Positions 22,550-34,421 of a DNA stretch of 64,000 bases are shown piece after piece. The notes beneath the pieces were generated by a model. It was given only the letters and a program-made list of their open reading frames with translations. It made no database searches and was not told where the DNA came from. A program made the translations under genes and the position numbers. The stretch is from Pachyseris speciosa. Its lineage: Eukaryota > Cnidaria > Anthozoa > Scleractinia > Pachyseridae. The first letter of the stretch is position 1; every line of letters starts with the position of its first letter. The stretch spans positions 42,501 through 106,500 of the forward strand of contig JAEMWC010001188.1 of the NCBI GenBank assembly GCA_016490735.1. Reading direction: 5' to 3'.

Positions 22550-24560
22550 TTGGAAAAAAAACTCTAGGCACCGATGGCTTACCAGCAGAATTCTATAAAG
22601 TCTTTTGGAAAGACATATCAACTACTTAAATCAACGCATTAAATTTCGGTTATGAAACAGGTCAACTTTCAGTCACTCAGAGAAGAGGAATTATTAAGCT
22701 TATTTCCAAGAAAGACGCTGGACCGTACCTTATCAAGAACTCGAGACCTTTAACACTGCTTAATTGCGACTATAAAATATCGGCCAAGGCAATTGCTAGC
22801 CGCTTAAAAACTTTTTCTCCCGATCTAATTAACAGCGACCAAACTGGCTTTATGAAAGGCAGATTCATAGGTGAAAACATGAGACTATTAGAAAGTATCA
22901 TTTGCTATGCAAAAAAGAAAAATATGCCAGCATTACTTTTGTTTCTTGATTTTGAAAAAGCTTTTGACACGATAGAACGGACTTTCATAAAAAAAAAACT
23001 CTTAACTATTTTAGTTTTGGCAGTAGTATAACACAACAGTTTAATCTTTTCTACTGCTCTCCAGAGCGCTGCATCCTAAACAACGGTTGGGCGAGTGATA
23101 TTTTTGAAATCCATAGAGGTGTTAGGCAGGGCGTCCCCTGTCACCCTATTTGTTCGTTTTAGCAGTCGAAATGTTAGCCAAAGAAATTCGTAGAAATAGA
23201 AAAATTAGTGGTTTTCTGATAAATCATGAAGAAATCAAGTTAAGTCAATATGCTGATGATACTACGTTAATACTAGACGGATCAAGTGAGTCGCTAAAAG
23301 GTTCCCTTCAAATCTTGGACGACTTTTAAAAAGCTTCAGGCTTGAAATTAAACGATAAAAAAACAGAAGCTCTTTGGATTGTATCAAAATTCGGGAGCAG
23401 CGATGTACCATTTCCTAAGAGGAATTTCAAATGGCCAAAACACAAAGTGAAAACTCTAGGGGTATGGCTCTCAGTTCATCCGGAGGAAACAGCAAATTTA
23501 AATTATGACGAAAAGGTGAGGGATACATTAAGCAGTTAGAAATACCGCAAACTGACACTGATGGGTAAAATAGTGGTGTTAACAACAACAACAATAATAA
23601 TAATAATAATAATAATAATAATCGCTTTATTTAAGTCTCAAATGTATTTAGCTGAGCACAGATGCTCTTCTAATTGGTTAGACTCAATCAAATCAAATAA
23701 ATCAAATGAAATCAAATATTGGTTTTGGAGGAGAGGGGAAAACCGGAGTACCCGGAGAAAAACCTCTCTGAGCAGAGTAGAGAATCAACAAACTCAGCCC
23801 ATTTATGACGCCGAGTCCAGGAATCGAACCCGGGACACATTAGTGGAAGACGAGCGCTCTCACCACTGCGCCAACTCTGCTCCCTTGTTGTTTCACAGCT
23901 GGTTTATGTTTTATCACCGCTACTTTTAACCAAAAAGGCTATTAAAGAAGGAAACAAACTCTTTTTCACCTTCCTCTCGAATGGAAAAGGAAACAAAATT
24001 AAGCGAAATACTATCATTAATGACTATCCAAACGGGAGCCTTAAAATGATAGATATTGTCTCTTTTAGTAAGTCCTTGAAAGCTACTTGGATAAAAAAAT
24101 ATATATATATTTGGATGAAGAAAACCGAGGCAAGTGGAAACTTTTCTTTCATCTTGAGAGTTTCGGCGGGAAAACAGCTCTTACTGGCAATCTTAACGCA
24201 AAAGATATCAAAACTATTTTTCAATCTAAAGATAGCTTCATTAGTGAAGTTCTGACAATTTGGGCAGAACTTCACTAATGTCGAAGACATAGAAGGCAGA
24301 AGTTAATTTCGAAGACCGAATAGTTTCAGAGAGCCACTTTCTCAACCAAAGCTTATGGTATAATTCGCTGATTAAAATTGACAACTGCCCCGTATACTAC
24401 CCTGCATGGCATTTTGCAGAAATTACAATGGCCAAACATTTAAAGGACGATTCCAATAATTTTCTTTCCCTGACAGAATTACAGACTAGGTACGGACTAA
24501 CATTTTGCCCTCTCAAGTATTACCAAAATAACTTTGCAACCAATAATCCTAAAAATAATG
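22550..24560 (+). pseudogene. Direct 3' half of the twin-primed L1-like LINE (reverse transcriptase to C-terminus)
   Basis: Reads GTDGLPAEFYKVFWKD, SRPLTLLNCDYKISAKA, TGFMKGRFIGENMR, motif A FLDFEKAFDTIE (about 22960), GVRQGCP, motif C YADDTTLILDG (about 23255) and KLNDKKTEALWI, then a SINE at 23581-23884. After the SINE it resumes with NGKGNKIKRN, NDYPNGSLKMIDIVSF and LTFCPLKYY. Several frameshifts and stops make it dead. It has the same C-terminal family as the copy at 2811-4651. Confidence 0.85.
23581..23884 (-). mobile_element. tRNA-derived SINE inserted in the LINE
   Basis: Read on the minus strand from 23884: GGGAGCAGAGTTGGCGCAG with an A box (TGGCGCAGTGG, 23873-23863), then the B box GGTTCGATTCC (23830-23820), a body containing CTCCGGGTACTCCGG, and a 3' tail of ATT then GTT repeats (23580-23622). 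A sister copy lies at 56,403-56,683. It is a SINE, not a tRNA gene, because of the long body and the simple-repeat tail. Confidence 0.85.
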
Positions 24561-24790
24561 AAACTTTCTTTTATTAGGGTTCTTAATTCGCCAAATATCA
24601 ACGAGATCGTATGCCAATTTAATCTCCATATAATATTTTTAACCGCCTGAGTCTTTTTTATCAACACATCCACCATAATTGTCCAATTCTAAATGCGCGT
24701 TGAAATCACCTCCGATGATCAACTGACTACTAAACGTCCCATCCGTTTCATCTAAAGTGGACAAAATTCTTGAAAAAAAAAAAGAACATT
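24560..24790 (-). pseudogene. L1-like LINE endonuclease fragment
   Basis: The minus strand reads LIIGGDFNAHLELDNYGG and then LAYDLVDIWRIKNPNKR, the mid to late endonuclease of an L1/Tx1-type ORF2. It faces the end of the plus-strand LINE at 24560. A short broken fragment. Confidence 0.65.
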
Positions 24791-25053
24791 ACTCTGATGT
24801 TATGTTTGAGGCGTAAATGTTTAGTAATGAAAACGGAGAGTCTTTTTTTTACAAATGAAGCAAATGAAATCATTACAGTTGTTAATAATAATAGTAATAA
24901 TAGTAATTATAATAATTAAAAATTAGAATAATAGTAAATACTATGAATAATTACAACAGTTAATTCAAATCAACGAAAAACGCAAAAAGATGCGATGCTG
25001 CTCAGTAAGTAAAATTAAAAGAAAGTCTCATTTACATAGACTTATCAAGTTAT
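24791..25053. other. AT-rich filler with AAT/TAA simple sequence
   Basis: Contains runs such as aataatagtaataatagtaat near 24,890. No gene was recognised. Confidence 0.4.
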
Positions 25054-27780
25054 CTATTGTGTAAGTACATTTATTAACTTTTCCCACTTTTGGAAATGAT
25101 AAGCAAGTTTATATTTCTCCCTGGCAATATGGAGCTCGATATTATATCCACGTCTTGTCCTGGCGATAAAACCTCTAAGCGTAGGTAGGCCTTTCTGACA
25201 TCTCCTACAGTAGATGTAATATTTGCGCAATAACAATACATGATTAATTAAAAGAAAATCATTTGCAATATCAAATTTTCCAAAGATTAAGTCCGACTCA
25301 TTAACTGTTTCAACATACAAGTCATTATCTCTGAACCAGGACAAGACGTGTTTCCAAAAGTCAGATGATATTCTGCAGGATAAAGGCAAATGCTCGACGG
25401 ATTCCGCTACTTCTTGACAGAACGTACATTTATTAACTTTTCCCACTTTTGGAAATGATAAGCAAGTTTATATTTCTCCCTGGCAATATGGAGCTCGATA
25501 TTATATCCACGTCTTGTCCTGGCGATAAAACCTCTAAGCGTAGGTAGGCCTTTCTGACATCTCCTACAGTAGATGTAATATTTGCGCAATAACAATACAT
25601 GATTAATTAAAAGAAAATCATTTGCAATATCAAATTTTCCAAAGATTAAGTCCGACTCATTAACTGTTTCAACATACAAGTCATTATCTCTGAACCAGGA
25701 CAAGACGTGTTTCCAAAAGTCAGATGATATTCTGCAGGATAAAGGCAAATGCTCGACGGATTCCGCTACTTCTTGACAGAACGTACAGCTTGGGGATTCA
25801 ACTAGACCAATACGTTTAAGTTTCTCGTTCGTAAAGACGATACAGTTTAGAATTTTGTATTGAAATTCCCTAGTCTTGGATTCTAAAGTGGTTTAAAAGG
25901 CTAAAAAACTAAACCTTTTTCTAGTTAATTGCTGTATTTGAATACTTGTTTGTTAGTTTCTGTTTAGCAGTGGGTGGGATCTGTTTTTGCCGCAGAAAGA
26001 GTTGGTAAATCTGTTTAGGAGTGGTATCAAGAATTGGAACCAAATTACCACTTTCCATCATAATGGTTGGGATGTCTGGAGGGGGGTCAATAACTTTTAC
26101 CTCGAAAGAAGCTTTAAGAAGAGAACGCCATTCTGTAGAAATCATACTCATGATAAACCATCTTTGTTCGGGATTATCAATAGAAGAAGTAATGCCATAC
26201 GAGAAAGAGTTGTTTGCTGATATTAAATCCCCTATCTTAACAATGTCTAAATTTAATATGTCACCTCTGTCATGGATTTTTTGTCAGAATAAAGAAACTT
26301 GTTATTCCAAATAATGTCATTAATGATTTCCCGATAACAACTTGGCGTTTTCCCCTTTAAAGAAGAACACGCGTCAAGGCACTCCGTGTCATACAGTGGT
26401 AAGTTAATTCTCAATTTGGAAGTGTCAAAATTACAACGAAGACGAAGAAGAATATGTGAATAATTATCGCAGTAAGCAGTAGTGAATACAAAGGTATACT
26501 CCGATTGGTAAAAGAAGCTTGTCAAGAATTATTTTCCAAGGACTTGAGGACTTGAGTAGTCATCCAAAAATTTCTTTAGACATGTTACTCGTTTTGCACT
26601 GATCATAGATTCGACATCCAGCATCTTGAGTCCACCCATTTCGATGTCAGATATTAATGCATGGCGCTTTACTTTATCTTTCCCATTCCACACAAAGCTC
26701 TTTAAATAATTCTTTGGAAATGGGTATCACAGATGCTATGGAACGGCGAGTGTTTTGACTATTTGTATTTTCCCTTAAAGGAAGAGGCCTCTACATTTCC
26801 ATAGATTGATGGATTTCTTTTGTGCTTTCTAATGTTTGCCTTAAATTAAGATTGTCTCTGTCTTTTGTCATAACCAAAATATATTCCTAAAATTTTGATA
26901 ACTTCACAAAGATTGTGTTTTGGAAAGTCTGCTTCATGTAACATATTATTCCCTAAGGCTTAGATTTCTGTATTTTCGTCATTAACCTTTAAACCAGCGC
27001 ACTCTCTAAAAGAATCGAGAATACAAAGCAAAGCGGAATAAGAATTATGATCTTTTAAAATACATGTCATGTCATCTGCAAATAAAGAAAGCTTGATTGT
27101 TTCCTCACCAATTTGAAGACCCCGTATATTCCTTTCCTCTCTTATTCCCATAGCTAATATCTCAAGTGCTAATATAAAGAGGTAAGGGGAAAGTGGATCG
27201 CCCTATCTAACTCCTCTACCTAATGGAAATAGGCCGGTCATTCATTACTCAGCTGGATGTGTTTTTATACAGAACACGTATCCACTGAATAAAAAATGGA
27301 CCAAAGTTAAACTTATGCAGGGTCCTAAGCAAAAATTGGAAATTCAGTGTATCGAATGCTTTCTCAAAATCAACTGCGACCAAAATTCCAGACCAGCTAT
27401 TTCGTTTAATTTAGTGTAATCTAAAATATCATCGATTATTCTAACTGCATCAAAAATAGACCTGCCTTTAACGAACGCATTCTGCGTTCTTTTTTCAATA
27501 AGTGTAATTATAGCCTGTTTTTGTGAATTTGAAAGTTCCCCAAACTCGTAAAAAAAAAGTCTATACACTCTACTAAAAGTCTTCCAATGAGAGCACAAAA
27601 GGCCAAATAAAACTCTATAGTTAGTCCATCTTTTCCAGGAGTTTAATTGTTTTGAAAGGATTGTAAAACTTTAAAACATTCATTATACTCAATCTTCCCT
27701 TCACACACGGTTCGTAATTCTTCAGCCAAGGTTGGAACCTTTTTTAGATCATCAAGAAATGATGACGAATGACCACTATA
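25054..27780 (-). pseudogene. L1-like LINE ORF2: reverse transcriptase to C-terminal zinc region
   Basis: From 27780 down: FLDDLKKVPTLAEELR, TPGKDGLTIEFY (a stop just before it), KGRSIFDAVRIIDD, motif C FADDM (about 27075), then thumb pieces, and at the 3' end CTFCQEVAESVEHLPLSC, present twice because of the 359-bp tandem duplication. Multiple stops and frameshifts. Belongs to the same broad class as the LINE at 5.6-7.9 kb but is a different copy. Confidence 0.8.
25065..25782. repeat. Exact 359-bp tandem duplication within the LINE C-terminus
   Basis: 25065-25423 and 25424-25782 look identical by eye over their whole length; gtaca stands at the start of each unit and again after the second. 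The two overlapping minus-strand frames give the same protein end twice. It is either a very recent duplication or an assembly artefact. Confidence 0.85.
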
Positions 27781-28085
27781 ACGGAGAGTCTTGAATCAGA
27801 GCATCTATAAGAAGGTAACGACCGTCAGAATCAGACTTAGTGCTTTTCAATTCAAATTGTAATTTGTCACTTTTTAAAATCAGAACGCCTCTGCTATGAT
27901 TGGTACCGTGAGAAAAGTACATTTTCACGGGCGCCCACTGAAATCGCCAACTTTCAACAATATCCGGTGTGCCATAAGTTTTTTGTAGAAAAGCAATATA
28001 AGCATTTTGCTTTTGTAACCAATTAAATATTGCTTTTCTTATAGTAAAGCCCCGAGTCCCTCGAGCATTTTTTATCACTAAGTAA
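27776..28085 (-). pseudogene. LINE endonuclease N-terminus, out of place
   Basis: Reads KNARGTRGFTIRKAIFNW, AYIAFLQKTYGTPDI, FSHGTNHSRGVLIL and GRYLLIDALIQD, the start of an L1-type endonuclease. It lies between the beginning of one reverse transcriptase (ending about 28085) and the front of another (from 27776), so it is not in the order of one element. Confidence 0.7.
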
Positions 28086-29240
28086 TGGCCAAAAGGTGTT
28101 GTAAAATTCAATGGGTATCCCGTCGTTGCCAGGCGTTTTTGCAGATGGAAACGTTTTGAGAACGTTCTGGCACTACTCCGCAGCTATTCTATCCTCACAT
28201 AATATTCTCGACTCCAGTGAAATACTGGGTAAATTTGGACTATCTATGATTCTGCATTATCTAGATTAACATTTCTACTACGATATAAGTTCATACAAAA
28301 TTTGCGTTGTGAATCCATAATCATAAAGGGGCCAGTAGAAATTACACCGCTAATGTGCAGCTTTCTTACGTGCTTTTTGACATGGTTACGTTTCTCAAGA
28401 TTTAAGAAATATTTGCTATTCTTTCCACCATGCTCGTGCCATCGAGCTCTTGCGCGTAGTAAAATCCCTTCTACTTTGTCCTCGTACAGTGGTTCAAGAT
28501 CCTGCTTATATTTTTCTAGTGCCAGGCGCATAATATTACAAGGATTTGTTTGAAACATTAAGACTGCCTCCTGATAACGTTTATTTAATTCTTCCTCTTG
28601 TTTCCGTCGAATAGAAGCTATTTGTTTCGAGAATATGATGGAGTTTGACCTTATATTAAACTTGATCCAATCCCACAGGAGTCTGGGATCATGTATATCT
28701 GTACCTGCTTCCAGCCAGGTCGGTAAATTGTTTGTTATCATATGTTTATAATTTTCATTTGCCAATAAAGAAGTGTTTAGTTTCCAGAAGCCGGCTCCTC
28801 TACCACTTGATTCGATTTCTTCAAGTTCTAGAAATATAGCGGAATAGTCTGTTTTGATCGAAGGCCGGTATGATATCAACCTTAGTTACCAAATCATGTA
28901 ATTTATCAGATATTAGCCAGTAATCTAGTCGACAAAATATGAAAGGTGAACAACGCCCCCAGGTAAAGCATTGCAATGTCGGATTTTTTAAGCGCCAAAT
29001 GTCGTGTAGACTGAATTCATTTTGCAATTCATCTATAGAGTTGATTACATATCTTCGAGGAATCGGAAGGCCGCCTTTTTTGTCAAGTGTGATGTCAAGA
29101 GGAAAATTAAAATCTCCACCTATAATAATGTTTTCTTCATTACCAAATTCCTCGTTTCTTAGTAATTTTGACAAATTACGATAAAATTTAACGGCATCGG
29201 CGTCTTTGTTTGGGCCATAGTTTTTGCATAGTTCGTAACT
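28085..29240 (-). pseudogene. L1-like LINE: late endonuclease, linker and reverse transcriptase start
   Basis: From 29240 down: NYGPNKDADAVKFYRNL, IIGGDFNFPLD, FCRLDYWLISD, then the linker (DPRLLWDWIKFNIRS, ARARWHEHGGKNSKYF) and NVLKTFPSAKTPGNDGIPIE. A frameshift near 28,850 and stops near 28,245 and 28,180 break it. It is cut off at about 28085 where the misplaced endonuclease piece begins. Confidence 0.8.
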
Positions 29241-29319
29241 TAATAATTTTGCAATTATTTATTGTTCTGTAAATATTGGAGGAATTGTTGAATAAAATTA
29301 AAAAAAAAAAAAGAATTAT

Positions 29320-29450
29320 TTCTGACTTTAAATGTGATATCATCACGTTTGCACGAAACGGGGTGTATTAATTACGTCAAGCCACTGCATCCATTTTTAT
29401 GTGAGTTAATTTTTATTTAGTTAAGGTGTCTTTTAATAACTTCCTTCCTG
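29320..29450 (+). repeat. Small remnant of the segmental duplication unit
   Basis: The phrases CACGTTTGCACGAAACGGGG and TACGTCAAGCCACT recur here as in units A (about 31,630), B (39,385), C (45,325) and D (51,290). It is a short outlying fragment with no gene. Confidence 0.6.
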
Positions 29451-29646
29451 GGCTATCTGATGCGGAACTTGGACGGATCCGAAGTTAAGTTTGCAAAAAA
29501 GATCACTTTCTTTAATATCTTCCCTGTGGGAAAGAATATATGAAAATCATATATTTGAATTTCGCAATAAAGAATGAATATGTGAATGATCATCACAGTG
29601 TTATGAACACTACGTAAGCAGTAGTGAAAATAAAGCCTGAAGAAAA

Positions 29647-29700
29647 TAGCACTGCACGGGTATCGCAGAGGTCATGGGTTCGATTACCGTACTAGCCTGA
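29647..29700 (+). mobile_element. Partial tRNA-like SINE (3' half of the tRNA-like head)
   Basis: Reads AGCACTGCACGGGTATCGC, GAGGTCATG, a B-box-like GGTTCGATTAC (29677-29687) and TAGCCTGAATA. The A box side is absent. A related full head appears to be common in cnidarian genomes from memory; not checked. Confidence 0.5.
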
Positions 29701-29723
29701 ATAAAGAGGGAAATTTCGAAAAT

Positions 29724-29768
29724 GTCGGATGGTATGTCCTTTATTAAAGAAAGGACATTTCATCCGAC
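29724..29768. repeat. Strong imperfect hairpin
   Basis: GTCGGATG and ATGTCCTTT pair with AAAGGACAT and CATCCGAC around a short loop. It may be the core of a small foldback element. Confidence 0.6.
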
Positions 29769-30037
29769 TTCCCACTCTTTCCCTGACTGACCTTTAAAAG
29801 CCAGCCCTACGTTTTAAAATAAAGATGTGTTTTGGAAGAAAATTGTGTTACTTTGCACGCATTACATGCCAATTAATGCTCACAACCCATGAGAAACAGA
29901 AACACAGACGACAATTAATGTTGGGGAAGGGGGTTGGGAATGAAGTACTCCAACAGGCAAGTATCGCTAACAGAATACTGGTCTAGCTTGGTAAGATGGG
30001 AGGGGTCAAAACCCCCCTCACCCCCTTTTCTCTCTAG

Positions 30038-30255
30038 GGGTGTAGGTCACGATCCCCTAAGAGCTACTCCTCTTGAGGGCTGCAGATCACAATACCCTGC
30101 AAGAGTTCCTTACTCCTCTTTGGGGCTGCCGATCACAATATCCTAAAAGAGGTCCTTACTCCTCTCCAGGGCTGCAGGTCACAATACCCTGTGAGAGGTC
30201 CTTAATCCTCCTCAGGGCTGCAGGTCACAATACCCTGAAAGAGGTCCTTAGTCAG
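30038..30255. repeat. 46-bp minisatellite, about 4.5 units
   Basis: The phrase gatcacaataccctg (or ggtcacaa) recurs at 30085, 30131, 30177 and 30223, always 46 bp apart, with ctcctcttgagggctgcag between. A GC-richer island in AT-rich sequence. Confidence 0.85.
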
Positions 30256-31550
30256 GTAAGGTAGTTAAGACTCATAGTTACCATGGCAACCAATCCATTC
30301 TGTGAGTCTATGGGGCAAAGAGTGACCTGTATGGGAGCACTTCATCCCGACCCAAAGTTTATTTGTCTATATGAATTCAACGTTACAAAACATAGGAAAG
30401 ATCTACACCTAAAATTAACTCTAGAGTCCAGTTGTGTAGATCTCAATAGTAAGCATAGCTAATCGGTTCGTCATGCATCCTATGTGCAGAGAAACTGCTG
30501 AAGTAAAACTGGAACATAACATAACTGCAGACCGTATTAACTTATATAAGAGCGTAATGATATTGTGAGATACTATAGAGTAACAATATGTTGAACCAAA
30601 GGCCTAACCGAGGAATCGTTAACAATTCATTTCAAGAAAATATGCAACAAAATACAAATGGAACCAAATCTTAACCTAAAATACAGGTATATACATAGTC
30701 TATGAACGTAGACAGGGCTACTCTATTCATTAAGTGTCTATGATGCAAATGTGCAGCAAATCTAATTAGCGTTGGCTGCTAACTGTAACTTCTTATATAA
30801 ATATAAATATATATCCATCTCAATTTAACTTATAGCAAAATATCTTGTGTATAGCATTTTTATATTCAATATCTCCTATATGTAACATCATGTATCATAA
30901 GTCTGGATAAGAAGTAAAGTATAGTGTGTGTATTATAGTGCATGACATGCTTTTGACATAGGGAGGGGGAGGGTGGGAAATAATTGTACTGGAAATCAAA
31001 CTAAAGCAGGCAAGATGTTTGCCTGCTAGAGTGATGGAATGAATAATCACGAGGCTTATGTTCAATGCACTAGGAGTTGATTGGCAGTGAAATAAAAACT
31101 ATCCTGATTGGCTCAGCCTGTAGATTGCACTATGGACACACATGATCAGAATTGAACTTTGGCCTGTGAAACCCTACCCTATGTTACTGCATGTCACGCA
31201 ATACAGTAGTAATTCTCACGGTTGTCCCATTAACTACAATTTATGTCTTTGAAGAAATAAATTGGTCTTTTTTTCAGTTTTGTATGAGTTTGATTGTGTA
31301 TCTCTAGAGCATCTTTTATTTGCTTAGTCGCGCGAATAACAGCAACGAAGTAGTTCAACGCGACATTCAAGTAATTGAAATTAGTCAAAATCTTGTTTTC
31401 CTCATAAAAAATATGGTTTGATTTAGCTAATTCATTGTAATTACCAGCTTATTTAAAGTAGTAAGTTATAGGTAGCAAACATTTGTCTGAAAGTACATTA
31501 CAAGTTGGATTATGTAACGTTAATGCTCACATCAGTGCAATTTTATGAGG
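30256..31550. other. AT-rich sequence with no recognised feature
   Basis: No convincing frame, terminal repeat or RNA gene was seen. It separates the LINE block from duplication unit A. Confidence 0.3.
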
Positions 31551-32933
31551 TAAGTGTTCCGTTTGTTTTATTTTTATTTTGAAAAAGAGGAACAATGGGG
31601 AATAAAGCTAAATAACGACGTGCTACGATCCACGTTTGCACGAAACGGGAGTATTACGTCAAGCCACTACCATCCATTTTTATGTGAATTCGTTTCTCTT
31701 ATTCTATCTCTGATTTTCCTCTTTTCTCTAGCTTGAAATAGATTTGGCCAAGGAAGTCTTAAATGAAGTAATTGTTATGCAAAAGGCGACTTCTTTTTGC
31801 ACAACGATTTTTTGCCCTGGTAGTGGACAGATTATTGTATGCCATTGCCACCCATAATGAAAAAAGCTCATCATAGTGCAGAAAAATATTCCAGAAAATC
31901 AGCCCACTGGAACAGACGTCTTCTCGACAAAGATAACAAGTCACATGTACATAATTTATCCATCTACTTCCAGTGATAATAAACTGTAACTGGATGACCG
32001 GAAATTTTCTAACTCTCATTTACCCTTCCTTGTTTATTCTCAGTCGCAGGAGTTCATGGACTGATCAACTTGTTTCAACCCTAAAAAGAGTTCCGTGTAA
32101 GGAATTCCTTGTGGTAACGAATCTGACAGTGCCTCGTACGCAATCCATTTCCACGGCTCAATGATCGCTTATGATGCTAAGTAGAAGCACAGAATAAGTA
32201 GGATAGCTAATCAATCATTTTGATGAGGGATATATTTACCAATGCGACAAATCGAGCGCAAAGGCCAATTTGTATTGTCTTAACAGATAAAAACGTAACC
32301 TTTCCGATTCTTTTGAGATGTGGGTAAAATGGGTGTATAATTAAGCAAAAGACTGCTCCTCTTTAAAGAAAGAATACGCAACGCACTTTGTCTAAGCTTA
32401 ATGGACTGTTTCGACTCTGAAACGAACGCATGTTTTCATGGTTCATTGACTGTTTAAAGTAAAATCAATGCTAACCTTTTTTGATATGCTTTGGTGGCAA
32501 TCATTACGTGATCAATTATTTCGGCACCGCACAAATATTTGACAATAGGACTGACCACCCTGTCAAAGACATGACTGGTGTATAGCATTTGAAGGGCGTC
32601 CTATAGTCATTGCCAGTCGTTTCTTTAACAAATTATACTAGAGAATGAAATACAGGAACCCTAAGGGAGGAACAAAAAGTCCGCCTCTCTGACGTAGGTG
32701 TTTTCTGCGGTGACGTGTTGCAAGTATCAAAGAATTTACATCCGCCTGTTTTAGCTTAAAGTTCTGAACTGCTTTGTATAGAAATCGAAAATTAAAATTA
32801 TGGCTTTTGTTAATACATCAAGCATAGCCAAGTTATTCTTCCCGACGAAACACAGAACAAATTTGTATGAAACTAATGTCTACATCACGCTACAGGAAAG
32901 CTAGACTCTATTTTTAGTTCACTGGGGTATATA

Positions 32934-32945
32934 AGAACTTCATGG
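32934..32945 (+). promoter_or_regulatory. TATA box of pseudogene copy A
   Basis: GGGGTATATAAG lies about 96 bp before the ATG at 33,030 and matches the box of the intact gene in unit B. Confidence 0.65.
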
Positions 32946-33029
32946 TCTGACAGAAATGTTTCTCTGTTCAGTGGTAAGAAGTGAAAAAGTATTTCACCGG
33001 ATTTGTTGGAAAGAACACGTAAAAAAAAT

Positions 33030-34421
33030 ATGGCGAACTTCTTTCAGCTGATAAACTTTCTAATTTTATTTTTCCTAAAACTTTTTACTTTGCAATAGTA
33101 TTATAATGTCCTTAGCTTATACTTTGCGTTTTACATTTATATATAAGATTCTTAGTTTTAAACCTGTTATAGTTTTTATATTTCTTTAACTATAACAGTC
33201 GCCGTATGAAGTTTTTTGTTGCTAAAAAAAGATGACTGGCCGCAGCACCCCAATGCTCTGCTTAATTTTTGAATTGCAATTTTCCTCGGCGAAATGTACT
33301 GACAAACTAGCGCCACACCATTGCTCCATTTCAGGAGTGGCAATTACGTCCTGAAGTGTATACTGATAATGTTAGCTAGCGTTTTAGGAAGCCCGCTCCA
33401 GCTTGTAATTTTGTCGAATGAGAAGTGGTCGCCTCTAGCTAAAACTGCATGCGACTCAAACGTTCAGTCAAAGAATCCTAACCAATCACTTCCTGTTAGC
33501 TACCCCAATCTGGAAGCGCCAGAGGGCGGTGCTTAGCTTATTTTCCAAGTTAAGTTGGTCTACATAAATTTGTCACTGTCAAATTATTCTATCCAGTTTG
33601 TTCAGTCATTTGTATACGTCAGAGACGGAGAAAGTGTTACACAGTTACGCTCTTCTAATATGATCCTATTGCGGAATCTTTCCATCTCAAGTTCCGTTGT
33701 AGTTATTTTCCCGCACATCAGGGAGGCATAGTCCGGGAATTCAAATGAAGCAATTGAATAGCAACTAACTGAGTACCTAAAGTAACTATCTTGCGTAACG
33801 ATTGTTGCCCATTCTTTGCCAGGATATCAGGCTCTTCCTACAGGAGTGGGGCGGTGGAGAGTGCATCAGTTATGTTCGTCAGCATTTCCGCCTTGGAAAA
33901 ATTTTTCGACCAATAATTTAACAGTGATCAACATTTCAAGGACATAAATTTACCTCAAAAATGCACTATCTTGATTAACTTGCGTGTATTCAACGCAGCC
34001 TGCGCGGCGGTAGGCTCTTCACTTTTTTAAAAATCAACATGTTTACCTTTTATTCTTTAGGCCATCCAAAATTTGAAAGTCACGCTGTTGCTGGCTATTT
34101 CTGTTGGCTGGACTTGTTGACGCCAGACCTCAAAGTTCTCCGTAGCCTCAAGGCGGCCCGGCAAGCTGTAATCCTATTTCGTTGCAAAGTATCGTTACTA
34201 ACGCAACTGGATACGCACCATACAGTGCATCACTGAACATAAGGTGTATTTAAAAAATCATCCCCATAACTATCTGCAACAACAGGTACGATCTTGTGGT
34301 TTTCAAGACAAGAAACGGATCCACAGGACATCAGAAGAAGCAAGTGGTTATTTATTCACCATGCTGCAGCGCAACAGACGCGAACACAACAACAGTGATT
34401 TTGCCGTACGATTGTTATTGA
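33030..34421 (+). pseudogene. Secreted Cys-rich gene, copy A, broken
   Basis: Exon 1 (33030-33050) codes MANFFQL, one residue different from the intact copy, but the splice donor is ATAAAC instead of GTAAGC. Exon 2 starts at 34061 after a good acceptor with AIQNLKVTLLLAISVG, then loses about 5 bp in the signal-peptide codons and shifts frame. The remaining length to the old stop (34419-34421) is still alignable. The frame at 34039-34236 is a shifted shadow. Confidence 0.75.

Noticed and set aside
23820..23884. tRNA gene (clear A and B boxes)
   Set aside because: The A and B boxes belong to the head of a SINE with a long body and an ATT tail; a sister copy at 56.4-56.7 kb has the same design.
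34039..34236. Open frame of 65 codons in unit A
   Set aside because: It is exon 2 of the secreted gene read in a shifted frame after loss of about 5 bp.
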